From positions 1 to 9,891 of the forward strand of contig JAJYJF010000045.1 in the NCBI GenBank assembly GCA_021796375.1: 9,891 bases of DNA, in the 5' to 3' direction. Positions 1 through 7,900 of the stretch are shown in pieces (position 1 is the first letter of the stretch; each line of letters opens with the position of its first letter). The notes below the pieces were generated by a model. The model was not told the DNA's origin. It was given only the letters and a program-made list of their open reading frames with translations, and searched no databases. Source of the DNA: Chloroflexota bacterium. GTDB taxonomy: Bacteria; Chloroflexota; Anaerolineae; Anaerolineales; Anaerolineaceae. The position numbers and the translations under genes are program-made.

Positions 1-1059
1 CGCCGTGCCCGCGTAGACCGGCCCCACGCCCTCGCTTTCCACGGCCATGGTGAAGAGCAGCGCCATCGAGGCGTCCCGCACCATGCCGCCCATGGCGGCC
101 GCCGTCCAGACTGCCCAGCCGTTAACGGCGGCCAGCAGGGTATTGCTGGCGGTGATCAGGACCAGCATCCCCATCAGCAGCGGCTTGCGATCCCGCAGGT
201 GGTCTGAAAGCATCGTTAGCGGAAGGACAAAGGTCATGCTCATGGCGTGGAGGGTGGCCAGCGCTCCATCGGCGCTCGCGCCGCTCCACCCCTGACCCTG
301 GAGGTACAGCGGAAGGTAGCCCGTCATGCCCTGCATGCATCCGCCTGCCCCCAGCATGGCGAACCCGAGCAGCCAGATGTTCTTTTGCTTGAGAATGTGG
401 GCGATCGATCTGCCCACCGGAAGGGAGGGCAGGCCGGCTTCCCGCTTTGGCGGCCGGGCAGAGCTGAAAAACCACGGCGCGATCAGCACGAAGCAAAGCG
501 CTCCGTACAGGAACATCACGTGGCGCCAGCCACCCAACCAGGGCGAGAGCACGGTGGCGCTGAGGAGCGAGCCTATCAAAAAACCAAACGCCATGCCCAG
601 GGTGAAAATCCCATTGGCCAGACCCCACTGGCGCTGCGGGAACCACAAACCACAAACCTTGATGGCGCAGGTGGAGATCAACGGCGATAATGCGCCGATC
701 ACCAATGCCATCACCATCTGGGAAGCAAAGTTATTGGCCAGACCGCGCAGCCCGATCGCCGCTCCCAGCAGCGATATGCTGGCGATCATCACCCGTTTTG
801 GGCCAAACCGGTCGGTGATAGCCCCGCCGAGCAGGCTCGAGGCAATCGCAGGCAGCGATCCGATCCCCCAGATCCATCCCACCTGGGCCACACTCAGGTG
901 CAGATCGCTGGATATTTCGCTGAATAAAACAGATAAGCTCATCCCGGGGGCTGCCAGGACCAGGGTGCCGGTCAGGGCCGTCAGGATGAGCATGAACCAT
1001 TTGTATTTTGGATGGTCAGCTGCGGTCTTTTGTTGTGTCTCCGATCGGGCCACTTTCAC
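1..1059 (-). CDS. MFS transporter, 3' end cut by left edge
   Basis: This is a multi-pass membrane transporter of the major facilitator superfamily, probably importing the substrate of the operon (a glycoside or sugar; specificity is inferred only from context). The minus-strand frame is open without a stop from 1059 to base 1, giving 353 codons, so roughly the last 40-80 residues lie outside the window. About nine or ten hydrophobic helices are visible, starting near residue 21 (WFMLILTALTGTLVLAAPG). The MFS motif A signature is present between helices 2 and 3 (GGAITDRFGPKRV, residues 78-90), with a related LSDHLRDRK in the second half. A GTG at 1059 overlaps the glucokinase stop as GTGA. A second GTG at 1053 has GAGG five bases upstream and may be the real start. 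Either way the gene is translationally coupled to glk as the last visible cistron. Family is certain; substrate unknown. Confidence 0.88.
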   Translation of the reverse strand, partial: MKVARSETQQKTAADHPKYKWFMLILTALTGTLVLAAPGMSLSVLFSEISSDLHLSVAQVGWIWGIGSLPAIASSLLGGAITDRFGPKRVMIASISLLGAAIGLRGLANNFASQMVMALVIGALSPLISTCAIKVCGLWFPQRQWGLANGIFTLGMAFGFLIGSLLSATVLSPWLGGWRHVMFLYGALCFVLIAPWFFSSARPPKREAGLPSLPVGRSIAHILKQKNIWLLGFAMLGAGGCMQGMTGYLPLYLQGQGWSGASADGALATLHAMSMTFVLPLTMLSDHLRDRKPLLMGMLVLITASNTLLAAVNGWAVWTAAAMGGMVRDASMALLFTMAVESEGVGPVYAGTA

Positions 1060-2048
1060 CTCAATCCATAAGCGGCCGCACCGAACAGGCCCGCTTTTGA
1101 ATTGAGGATCACATGGACAGGCATTTTGGCCAGCACCTCAGCGAAGCGCCCTTTATTCCGCAGCATCTTCAGAAACGACGGCTCTTCCAGGTATGGAAGG
1201 ATGCGCGGCGAAATGCCGCCGCCGAGGTAGATCCCCCCGGTGGCCATCACTTTCAGCGCCAGGTTGCCGGCCTCCGCTGCCAGGATGTCGACGAAAAGGC
1301 GCAGCACCGCCGCGCACAGCTCGCACGGACGGTCCGCATCCTGGGCGGCCGCGAAGATCACCGGCGTGGGATCTTCACTGCTCGCCAGCTTCTCAGCCAG
1401 CCAATCGGGTTGGGTGGCGTATCCCGTATCCCTCAGGAAGTCGTAGAGATTGGGGATTCCAAGTCCGCCCGAGCAAACCCGCTCGTAGCTGACGTGGTCG
1501 TAGCCTTTTTTCTCGCGCATATATTTCAGCAGGTCCACCTGGAGCTGGTTCGTGGGCCCGAAGGAAACATGGCTGCCTTCGGAGGCGTGGGCGGTGTAGT
1601 TCGAGTCCGGACCGCACGTCAGGAACCCTTCCCCCAGCCCGGTGCCTGGCGCCAGAACCGCAATCGGCCCGCCCGCCGCCGGCTTCCCGGCATTGAGCGT
1701 ATAAATATCCGCGGGTTCCAGGGCCGGGATGGCGTACCCTACCGACTGCAGGTCGTTGATCAGCTTCACCTTCTCCCAGCCAAAGCGGGATTTGAGGTTT
1801 GCCTCGTCGATTTCCCAGGCGATATTGGTAATATGTGCCTTCCCGTCGAAGATGGGTCCGGCTACCCCAAAACAGGCCCGTTCGATCGGCGTCTGGACCT
1901 GCTTTAGAAAATCCTGGACGATGGCTTCCAGGCTGGGATAATGCGCGCTCGGATAGGTTGTTTCGGAAATCGGCTGATGCGGTCCGCTTTCGGGCGAGAA
2001 AACCGCGAGGACTGTTTTGGTGCCTCCCATATCGCCAACCAGCAGCAT
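1056..2048 (-). CDS. glk: Glucokinase (Glk family, PF02685 type)
   Basis: Cytoplasmic glucokinase, converting glucose and ATP to glucose 6-phosphate. The 330-residue length matches bacterial Glk. Seen in the sequence: an N-terminal phosphate-binding motif GDMGGTKT (residues 5-12); the catalytic segment LINDLQSVGYAIP with Asn98 and Asp99; the nucleotide motif APGTGLGEGF (133-142); SEGSHVSFGP with Glu157 and His160; YERVCSG with Glu189; and GGIYLGGGISPR (271-282). These correspond to the E. coli Glk glucose-binding set (Asn99, Asp100, Glu157, His160, Glu187, from memory). The cysteine-rich zinc motif of ROK kinases is absent, so this is a Glk rather than an ROK kinase. AGGAAGGA lies eight bases before the ATG, and only 16 bases separate it from the upstream isomerase gene. 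In this operon it would phosphorylate glucose released from a glycoside. Confidence 0.93.
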   Translation of the reverse strand: MLLVGDMGGTKTVLAVFSPESGPHQPISETTYPSAHYPSLEAIVQDFLKQVQTPIERACFGVAGPIFDGKAHITNIAWEIDEANLKSRFGWEKVKLINDLQSVGYAIPALEPADIYTLNAGKPAAGGPIAVLAPGTGLGEGFLTCGPDSNYTAHASEGSHVSFGPTNQLQVDLLKYMREKKGYDHVSYERVCSGGLGIPNLYDFLRDTGYATQPDWLAEKLASSEDPTPVIFAAAQDADRPCELCAAVLRLFVDILAAEAGNLALKVMATGGIYLGGGISPRILPYLEEPSFLKMLRNKGRFAEVLAKMPVHVILNSKAGLFGAAAYGLR

Positions 2049-2064
2049 GGTCGCTATCCTTCCT

Positions 2065-3027
2065 TTATGCCCAATACATGGCTGAAGGCTGCTCGAAGAG
2101 GAGGACGTCCTTCAGAAAACTGACTGCCCGGCTGAAGCCCTCGTTCATGGAAGCCATCGGGTCTTCATGCTCGATGGAGAGCACATAATCATACCCGACC
2201 AGGCGCAGCGCGCTCACGATGCTGCGCCAGGTAGACTGGTCGTGCCCATAGCCCACGGTGCGGAAGGTCCAGGAACGATGGGCCAGATCGCTGTAGGGCT
2301 TGGTGTCGAGGACGCCGTTGACCGCCATATTCTGCTGGTCGAGGAAGGTGTCTTTGGCGTGGAAGTGGTGGATCGCCCCCGCGAGCGCGCGGATCGAGGC
2401 GACCGGGTCGATCCCCTGCCAGAAAAGATGACTGGGATCATAATTCGCCCCGATCACCGGGCCGACCGCCGAGCGCAGCTTCAGGAGCGTTTCGGGATTA
2501 TAGACCACGAAGCCAGGGTGCATCTCGAATGCCAGCTTCACCCCGGCTTTTTCGGCGAAAAGACCAGCTTCCTGCCAGTAGGGGATCACCTTTTCTTCCC
2601 ACTGCCATTTCAAGAGATCGCTGAAGTCTGGCGGCCAGGCGCAGGTGACCCAGTTGGGATATTTTGCGCCGTCGGAATCGCCCGGGCAGCCCGAGAAGAG
2701 GTTCACCACACCCACGCCCAGCTCGGAGGCTAACCGCACCGTTTCCCGGTAGGTTTTATCGTAGCCAGCGGCGATCGCCCGATCAGGATGCAGCGGATTC
2801 CCATGGCAGGAGAGCGCGCTGATCATCAAACCCCGCTTTTCGACTGATTTCAGCAGCGCCTGCCGGGCCGCTTGATCTTTCAACAAGACTGCCGGGTCGC
2901 AGTGGGCGTTTCCCGGCCAGCCGCCGGTCCCCAGCTCAACCGCCTGCAAGCCCATGGCTGCCACCTGGTCGAGAACGGTTTCCAGCGGCTGATCCTGGAA
3001 TAATACTGTGAGGACTCCTAGTTTCAT
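2065..3027 (-). CDS. Sugar phosphate isomerase/epimerase-like TIM-barrel protein (AP endonuclease 2 fold)
   Basis: A 320-residue TIM-barrel protein of the xylose isomerase-like/AP endonuclease 2 superfamily (PF01261). Members usually bind a divalent metal and isomerise or epimerise (keto)sugars. The expected metal ligands are in place: Glu168 in LAFEMHP, Asp197 in ANYDPSHL, His221/His223 in HHFHAKD and Glu286 in LSIEHED. A segment around residues 111-133 (FSGCPGDSD through KYPNWVTCAWPP) is typical of one clade of these proteins. An in-frame ATG lies at 3039, but the ATG at 3027 is preferred: GGAG sits six bases before it, and MKLGV is a normal first strand of the barrel. It lies in a sugar operon 16 bases upstream of glk, so it likely acts on the keto sugar released by the two preceding gene products. 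Exact substrate unknown. Confidence 0.85.
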   Translation of the reverse strand: MKLGVLTVLFQDQPLETVLDQVAAMGLQAVELGTGGWPGNAHCDPAVLLKDQAARQALLKSVEKRGLMISALSCHGNPLHPDRAIAAGYDKTYRETVRLASELGVGVVNLFSGCPGDSDGAKYPNWVTCAWPPDFSDLLKWQWEEKVIPYWQEAGLFAEKAGVKLAFEMHPGFVVYNPETLLKLRSAVGPVIGANYDPSHLFWQGIDPVASIRALAGAIHHFHAKDTFLDQQNMAVNGVLDTKPYSDLAHRSWTFRTVGYGHDQSTWRSIVSALRLVGYDYVLSIEHEDPMASMNEGFSRAVSFLKDVLLFEQPSAMYWA

Positions 3028-3128
3028 CGTACACTCCATGTTGAATCAAATGAACAGATTGGAAGCGGTCGATTTTCTTCCCAATTACCGCGGCGCGGCC
3101 TATAAATTTTAAACGCCGAGGAGCAGCC
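3028..3128 (-). other. 101-base intra-operon spacer
   Basis: This is the longest gap inside the operon, between the beta-subunit-like gene and the isomerase gene. It contains a short AT block (TATAAATTTTAAA, 3101-3113) next to a GC palindrome (CCGCGGCGCGG, 3088-3098). No hairpin followed by a T run is seen on the minus strand, so no intrinsic terminator is called. I see no convincing internal promoter. Confidence 0.4.
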
Positions 3129-3521
3129 TTATTCTATCAGGGTTAGCTCTTTCCTGTCATGCCCGTGAAAACCAAAAGGCACATAAGAAATCTTCATGTG
3201 CTGGGCCAGCTCAACCGCATGCTTCCCCGGATTGAGGCCGCCTGGCTTTTTGACCGTCAGGATGCCGATCTCCCCGAACTCCCATTTGGCCACCGGCTCA
3301 TTCTCCAACCCGGTTAATTCATATTCTTTTCCGTTTAGCGTCACCGACATTTGTTCTGGCGAAAACACTTCTCCATCCACGCTCAAATCCGTCTTCCCGA
3401 TCAGGGAGAGGACGACCCCCCGGTAATACGGCAGCCGCATCCCGAGCTGAAATCCGATTACTTTCCCGTTTTCGGTCACGTTCTTGAACGCTTCGCCGAC
3501 GATCAGGTATTTATCATACAT
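3129..3521 (-). CDS. C-glycoside deglycosidase beta-subunit-like protein (DUF6379)
   Basis: A 130-residue soluble protein with no signal peptide or membrane segment, rich in predicted beta strands. I recognise it as the small beta subunit of C-glycoside deglycosidases (DUF6379 family; partners in complexes such as DgpBC and CarBC). The recognition rests on an MYDKY start, the RLPYYRGVVLS segment (residues 29-39), EFGE (81-84), KPGGLNPGKH (92-101) and ISYVPF (111-116). In characterised complexes the beta subunit packs against the TIM-barrel alpha subunit and helps form the active site for cleaving a 3-oxo-glucoside. The gene lies 26 bases after the alpha-like gene, with AAGGA nine bases before its ATG, as expected for co-translated partners. 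The family was recalled from memory, without a database search; the function on C- versus O-glycosides is inferred. Confidence 0.78.
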   Translation of the reverse strand: MYDKYLIVGEAFKNVTENGKVIGFQLGMRLPYYRGVVLSLIGKTDLSVDGEVFSPEQMSVTLNGKEYELTGLENEPVAKWEFGEIGILTVKKPGGLNPGKHAVELAQHMKISYVPFGFHGHDRKELTLIE

Positions 3522-3547
3522 GGATGCTGGTCCTTGTCCCCGATTCT

Positions 3548-4576
3548 TTAATGAACCCTGACGGGCATGGCGATCGCAACGGGCTGTTCGATGGAGAGGA
3601 GATGCTTCAGCATGACCTGATGCCGGCGTACCTGTTCCACGCCGTCGACTTCTTCGGTATCGTCAATGTGCTTGCCGCCCTCATATTCGCTCGAGAGATA
3701 TCCATTGTAGCCGCCCTGCTGGAAGACGGGGATGATCTGGTCATACGGGACGCTGAACTCGGTGTAATCCGGCAGCATCTCGTTCAGCGTGGCGTGAACA
3801 TGGAAGATCAGCGGCATGTATTCGAGCATCCGCTCCGGGTTGGAGTACAGGTTGTGCCTGACGCCGTAATAGACCATGCCGATATCTTCCGGCCGCGCTC
3901 CCATTTGGACCACCTGGTCGCAGACGTAATCCAGGCAGTTGTGCGCGTTGTAGCTCTCGACAAAGTAGCTGACAATCGCCGGATCCATCCCATCTCGCAG
4001 CCAGCGGTCGCTCACGACCCGGGGGAAGCGGTCGGAAAAGATGCTCATATCGACCACAAACCCGAGGGAGGGAGACTGGGTGCGGGACATCATCTCGATG
4101 TGGCGCTGCTCGAATTCGTGATCCAAATGATGCGGCGCGTGGATCTCCAGCCCCAGCTTGATGCCGTACTTCTCGGCGGTTGGCGCGGATTTCTCGAGCG
4201 CCCAGGGCGACACATCATGGTTAATGCGGATCAGAGAGAAACCCAGTTTTCTGGCGTTCTGGATGTCGTGGAGGATCGTCGCCAGCACTTCGTCTTCCGA
4301 CATCCTCCGGTTGTTATATTTATTGAAATCGAGGAAGGTATCCAGGCATACGGGGACGCGTTCGTATTTCTCCAGCCAGGCATGCCACTTCCTGAGAAAC
4401 TCATCTGAAATATCGGGGTAATCGGGGATCATCTGGTCGCCGATGATCTCGATGCCGGGGATATCGAGCCGGGCCGCGGTGGCGATGCAATCTTCAAGGG
4501 TTAATTTGCGGAGGAAATACTCTTCCTGGAAACTAAAGAAGGACACACACCGTTTGATGGAACTCTGGTCATTCAT
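3548..4576 (-). CDS. C-glycoside deglycosidase alpha-subunit-like TIM-barrel protein
   Basis: A 342-residue xylose isomerase-like TIM barrel, first gene of the leftward operon. Candidate metal ligands are Glu144 in GLEIHAPHH, Asp176 in FVVDMS, His259/His261 in IFHVHA and Glu297 in LSSEYEGG. The EIHxP and SEYEGG forms, and the adjacent DUF6379-type gene, point to the alpha subunit of C-glycoside deglycosidase rather than a housekeeping isomerase. Known members of that family (DgpBC, CarBC) use a divalent metal to cleave the bond between a 3-oxo-glucosyl group and its aglycone by an elimination-type reaction. AAGGA lies seven bases before the ATG at 4576. The last ten or so residues look poorly conserved. 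A generic sugar isomerase is the alternative reading if the partner call is wrong. Confidence 0.78.
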   Translation of the reverse strand: MNDQSSIKRCVSFFSFQEEYFLRKLTLEDCIATAARLDIPGIEIIGDQMIPDYPDISDEFLRKWHAWLEKYERVPVCLDTFLDFNKYNNRRMSEDEVLATILHDIQNARKLGFSLIRINHDVSPWALEKSAPTAEKYGIKLGLEIHAPHHLDHEFEQRHIEMMSRTQSPSLGFVVDMSIFSDRFPRVVSDRWLRDGMDPAIVSYFVESYNAHNCLDYVCDQVVQMGARPEDIGMVYYGVRHNLYSNPERMLEYMPLIFHVHATLNEMLPDYTEFSVPYDQIIPVFQQGGYNGYLSSEYEGGKHIDDTEEVDGVEQVRRHQVMLKHLLSIEQPVAIAMPVRVH

Positions 4577-4701
4577 AATCCTATCCTTTCGGAAGGAGAC
4601 CGATCTGATCTTCCTGGCGCAACCCGAAGTGAAACAGAAGAAGTCTGGTTCTCGTTCTATCCACCAGATAAGACGAATTCCGCTATTTAATTTCCAGTGC
4701 C

Positions 4702-4735
4702 GCTGGCGGTTGAAACCAGCCCGTCCTGCCGCCAG
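4702..4735. repeat. Overlapping inverted repeats, possible operator
   Basis: Two overlapping inverted repeats share the same left side. CTGGCGG (4703-4709) pairs with CCGCCAG (4729-4735) across 19 bases, and GCTGG (4702-4706) pairs with CCAGC (4716-4720) across nine bases. A core GGTTGAAACC (4708-4717) is itself nearly palindromic. The cluster ends 11 bases upstream of the rightward -35 element and lies on the promoter side of the leftward operon, so a regulator bound here could act on either. No T run follows on either strand, so a terminator is unlikely. An operator role is inference. Confidence 0.4.
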
Positions 4736-4746
4736 GGGGGAGTGTC

Positions 4747-4775
4747 TTGATAATTAAGATTGTTTATGTTATGCT
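4747..4775 (+). promoter_or_regulatory. Sigma70-type promoter with extended -10
   Basis: TTGATA (4747-4752) matches five of six bases of the -35 consensus. After a 17-base spacer comes TATGCT (4770-4775), four of six for the -10, preceded by TG one base away (4767-4768), which makes an extended -10. Transcription would start near 4782 and leave a 5' leader of about 195 bases before the STAND gene. Confidence 0.6.
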
Positions 4776-4821
4776 CACCTTCAGTTTCTGCTCCAACGAT
4801 CTTTCTACAAGGAATAGACGC

Positions 4822-4929
4822 ATGCAAATACGCGCCAGACGTCGTTTTTGCTTATCCCATTGTAGCAAACAGGCAGAAGAAGATAACTACGCTTTGATTC
4901 GCTTTTTCGTTTCGTCCTGCTTCGCGTAA
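4822..4929 (+). CDS. Possible 35-residue leader peptide (uORF)
   Basis: A small open frame inside the predicted 5' leader, starting ATG at 4822 and ending TAA at 4927-4929, 47 bases before the STAND start codon. AAGGA (4809-4813) lies eight bases before the ATG, good ribosome binding spacing. The peptide begins MQIRARRRFCLSHC, is arginine-rich at the start and ends with a short hydrophobic, cysteine-containing tail (LIRFFVSSCFA). No family is recognised. It could be a regulatory leader peptide, a genuine small protein, or a chance frame. The case rests only on its ribosome binding site and its position after a promoter. Confidence 0.35.
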   Translation: MQIRARRRFCLSHCSKQAEEDNYALIRFFVSSCFA

Positions 4930-4962
4930 TGATTCCTTCAGGGCCAGAGGGTAGAAAAGTGT

Positions 4963-4969
4963 GGAGGTG
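4963..4969 (+). promoter_or_regulatory. Strong ribosome binding site for the first STAND gene
   Basis: GGAGGTG closely matches the anti-Shine-Dalgarno sequence. Nine bases separate GAGG from the ATG at 4977. This fixes the start codon and suggests efficient translation, in contrast to the second STAND gene, which has no clear site of its own. Confidence 0.75.
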
Positions 4970-4976
4970 CTAGCCC

Positions 4977-7900
4977 ATGAGCGGGCACCGGCAGTACAAA
5001 GTGACTGACTACCGATTTAGCCAGATGGCAGTCAGACTGCGCGAAAACGCTGGGCTCACTCAGATGGAGGTTGCCAACGCATTACAGGTATCGCGGCGCA
5101 CAATTCAGCATTGGGAAGGCGGCACGGCCTTCCCGGAGGCTTCTCACCTCAAAGGTTTGCTTGCTTTTTACCTCCCCTTTGGGGTTTTTACCGGAGGCAG
5201 CGAGCTAGAAGAGGCCCAGGCTTTTTGGGAGCAGGCCGATCAGAGCGCTGCCCGGCACCGCACCCCCTTCGATGCGATCTGGTTTGAGAACCTGCTCCAC
5301 CATCCCCTACCGGGCAAATCTGAAAACCAAAAAACCATCCGCATCATCCCGGCTCACGCTGAACCGGCCCTGCCTACCCGGCTAGATTGGGGCGACGCGC
5401 CAGACCTTAAAGAAGTGTACGGCCGCGACCACGAGCTGGCGGACCTGTCCAGATGGGTATTGACCGACCACTGCCACGTGGTCGCGATCCTGGGCATGGG
5501 TGGAATCGGTAAAACCACCCTGGCGGTTAAATTTGCCCAGGTGGCCTCCCCGCAATTTGATTCCATCATCTGGCGCTCGCTGCGCAACGCGCCCCCCCTG
5601 CACGAGCTTCTGGTGGAGTGCTTGCAGGCGCTCGCCCCCGCGGCAAACTCGAAACCGAGCATCGCCGTCCTGCTCGAGCACCTGCAGCAGCACCGGATCC
5701 TGCTCGTCCTGGACAACGTAGAAACCCTCCACCGGGCCGGCGGTCTCTCCGGGGATTACCGCGAGGGCTACGAAGATTACCAGGATCTCTTTCAGCAGGT
5801 TGCGCAAACTCGCCACCAATCCTGCCTCATCCTGACCGGCCGGGAGATCCCGACCGAGCTGGAGCCGTTTGAAGGCCCGCACGAGATGGTGCGCGCTCTG
5901 AAATTGGGCGGGCTTTCTCGCGCGGCCAGCCAGGGCGTGCTGAATGAGAAAGAGCTGATCGGAAGGATCGATACCTGGGATGCTTTTGTTTATTATTATG
6001 GAGGCAACCCCCTGGCATTAAAGATCGCCGCCGCCAGCGTCCGCGACCTGTTTGGCGGCGACCTGGCAGCCTTCTTAAAAGAAGCGCCGGTCACCCTTCA
6101 CACCCTCCACCACTTACTGGATAACCAGTTCGAGCATCTTTCCGCCCTGGAAAGCGACGTGCTCTTCTGGCTGGCGATCGAGCGCGAAGGCGCCTCGATC
6201 GAGACGCTGCGCGCTGACCTGGCCGGGATGCACGCGAAGAATGACCTGCTTCCGGCTCTCATGTCGCTTCGGCGCCGCTCGCTCATCGAACGAGACGAGC
6301 ACGCGGCAGTCTTTTACCTTCAACCGGTCCTGCTGGAGTTCATCACCGATCGCATCATCAAAAAAGTGAGCGAAGAAATCGCTGGTTTCCAGACCGCCGC
6401 GCTCACGCGCTACGCCTTGATGGAGAGCAGGGCGAAAAATTATATTCGCGAGAGTCAGGTGCTCTTGATCCTGGAGCCAGTATTGTCCAACCTGCTGGAA
6501 AGGTTTGGCGACAAAGAACGCCTGGCGGCTCACCTGCGCGCTTTAATCGACCGGGTGCGAGCGGCCCCGGTGGAAAGCCAGGGATACGCCGGCGGTAACA
6601 TCGTGAACTTGTTGGCGAGCCTGAGGGGGAATATCCGCGGCGAGGATTTTTCACACCTGGCGCTGCGCCAGGTCCACCTCCAGGGCGTTAACGCTCAGGA
6701 CGCGAATTTTTCGGGGGTTGAGTTCAGCGATTCCGCCTTCACCGAGCCGCTGGAGACCATCGGCACCATGATGCTCTCGCCCAACGGGCGGTACCTGGCA
6801 GCCGCGACGTACAGCGGCCAGGTCCGGATGTGGGATATCACCGCCGGGAAGCCGTTGTGGACGGTAACAGGCGCCCGGCGTGAATGGGGTCTGGCGTTCA
6901 GCCAGGATGAGACCATGCTGGCAAGCGGCGGCTTCCACGGTGAGGTGTGTGTTTACGACACGCTCACCGGCCACCGCTTGAAACGGTTTGAGGGGCATCC
7001 CGGCACCTGGGTGCACTGCGTCGGCTTTCATCCCGGTGGGGAAATTCTCGCCAGCGCCGGTGATGATAACGCGATCCGCCTGTGGAATCTGGACACCTCC
7101 TCCTGCCAGTCTGTCCTGTTTGGCCACGAGGCTCGCATCTTCTCCATCGGCTTCAGCCGGGACGGAAAACTGCTCTTCTCCAGTTCCAGCGACGGCAGCG
7201 TCCGGGTTTGGGACCCCGCTGCCGGCCGCTGCCTGCGCGTCATCCGCCATATGCCGGGGGAGGCCAACCTGCAGATGGCGCTGCACCCCAACGGCAGGCT
7301 GATCGCCACCTGCTGCGAGGAGGACCCGGAAGTTAAGATCTGGGATGCGGCCACCGGCGAATGCCGGTCCAGCTTTAAAGGTCACGCGCCCTGGTCGGCC
7401 AGCATCGCTTTCAACCCGGAGGGCACGTTGCTAGCCTGCAGCTGCAGCGACGGCACGGTCGAGCTCTGGGACCTGAAGCACCGCGAGATCCCCCAGTTCT
7501 TCCGCCTGCTGATCGGCCACCAGCACCATGTGAGCGTGATGGCTTTTGGCCACCTCGGCTTATTAGCCAGCCTGCCGTACGGTGAAAATATTAACCTGTG
7601 GGACGTTTTCAGCGGAAAAGTGCTGAAAACGATCCAGGGGTACAGCCGCCTCATCGGCGGCAACGCCTTCAGCCCGGACGGGAAGCTCCTGGTGCAGGGG
7701 GATGCGAACGGCACGGTGCGCGTGTACAGCCTGGTCGAAAACCGCTATATCACCACCATCAAGGGTCATGCCGGCCCCATCTGGTGCGTCGAGTTCAGCC
7801 CGGATGGGCGCAGCTTCGCCAGCGCCGCCGACGACCGCATCGTAAAGCTGTGGGACGCCAGCAATTTTCAATGCCTCAAGACCCTCACCGGGCACACCGG

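Larger units (their letters stand above)
4577..4976. other. Divergent intergenic region with regulatory content
   Basis: This 400-base stretch separates the leftward sugar operon from the rightward STAND genes and is clearly richer in A and T than its flanks. It holds a rightward promoter, a possible leader peptide, inverted repeats near 4702-4735 and the ribosome binding site of the first STAND gene, each listed separately. I found no persuasive promoter for the leftward operon by eye; it probably lies between about 4600 and 4780. No tRNA-like or terminator structure was seen. Confidence 0.7.

Noticed and set aside
122..1000. Shorter minus-strand frames (122-655 and 731-1000)
   Set aside because: They are in a different frame from the transporter and encode arginine/proline-rich sequence with no membrane helices.
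326..1105. Plus-strand open frame of 259 codons
   Set aside because: It lies opposite the MFS transporter, whose minus-strand frame is open throughout with membrane helices and motif A. It is a shadow of GC-rich coding.
1056..2048. Glucokinase considered as an ROK-family kinase or repressor
   Set aside because: There is no N-terminal winged helix and no ROK cysteine zinc motif, while the Glk-type glucose-binding residues are all present.
3088..3113. GC palindrome beside an AT run in the operon spacer, considered as terminator or internal promoter
   Set aside because: The stem leaves too small a loop for a stable hairpin, no T run follows on the transcribed strand, and no -35 element pairs with the AT block.
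3524..4408. Long plus-strand open frame of 294 codons
   Set aside because: It lies opposite the alpha-like gene, whose frame has clear family motifs and a ribosome binding site. The plus-strand product shows no recognisable domain.
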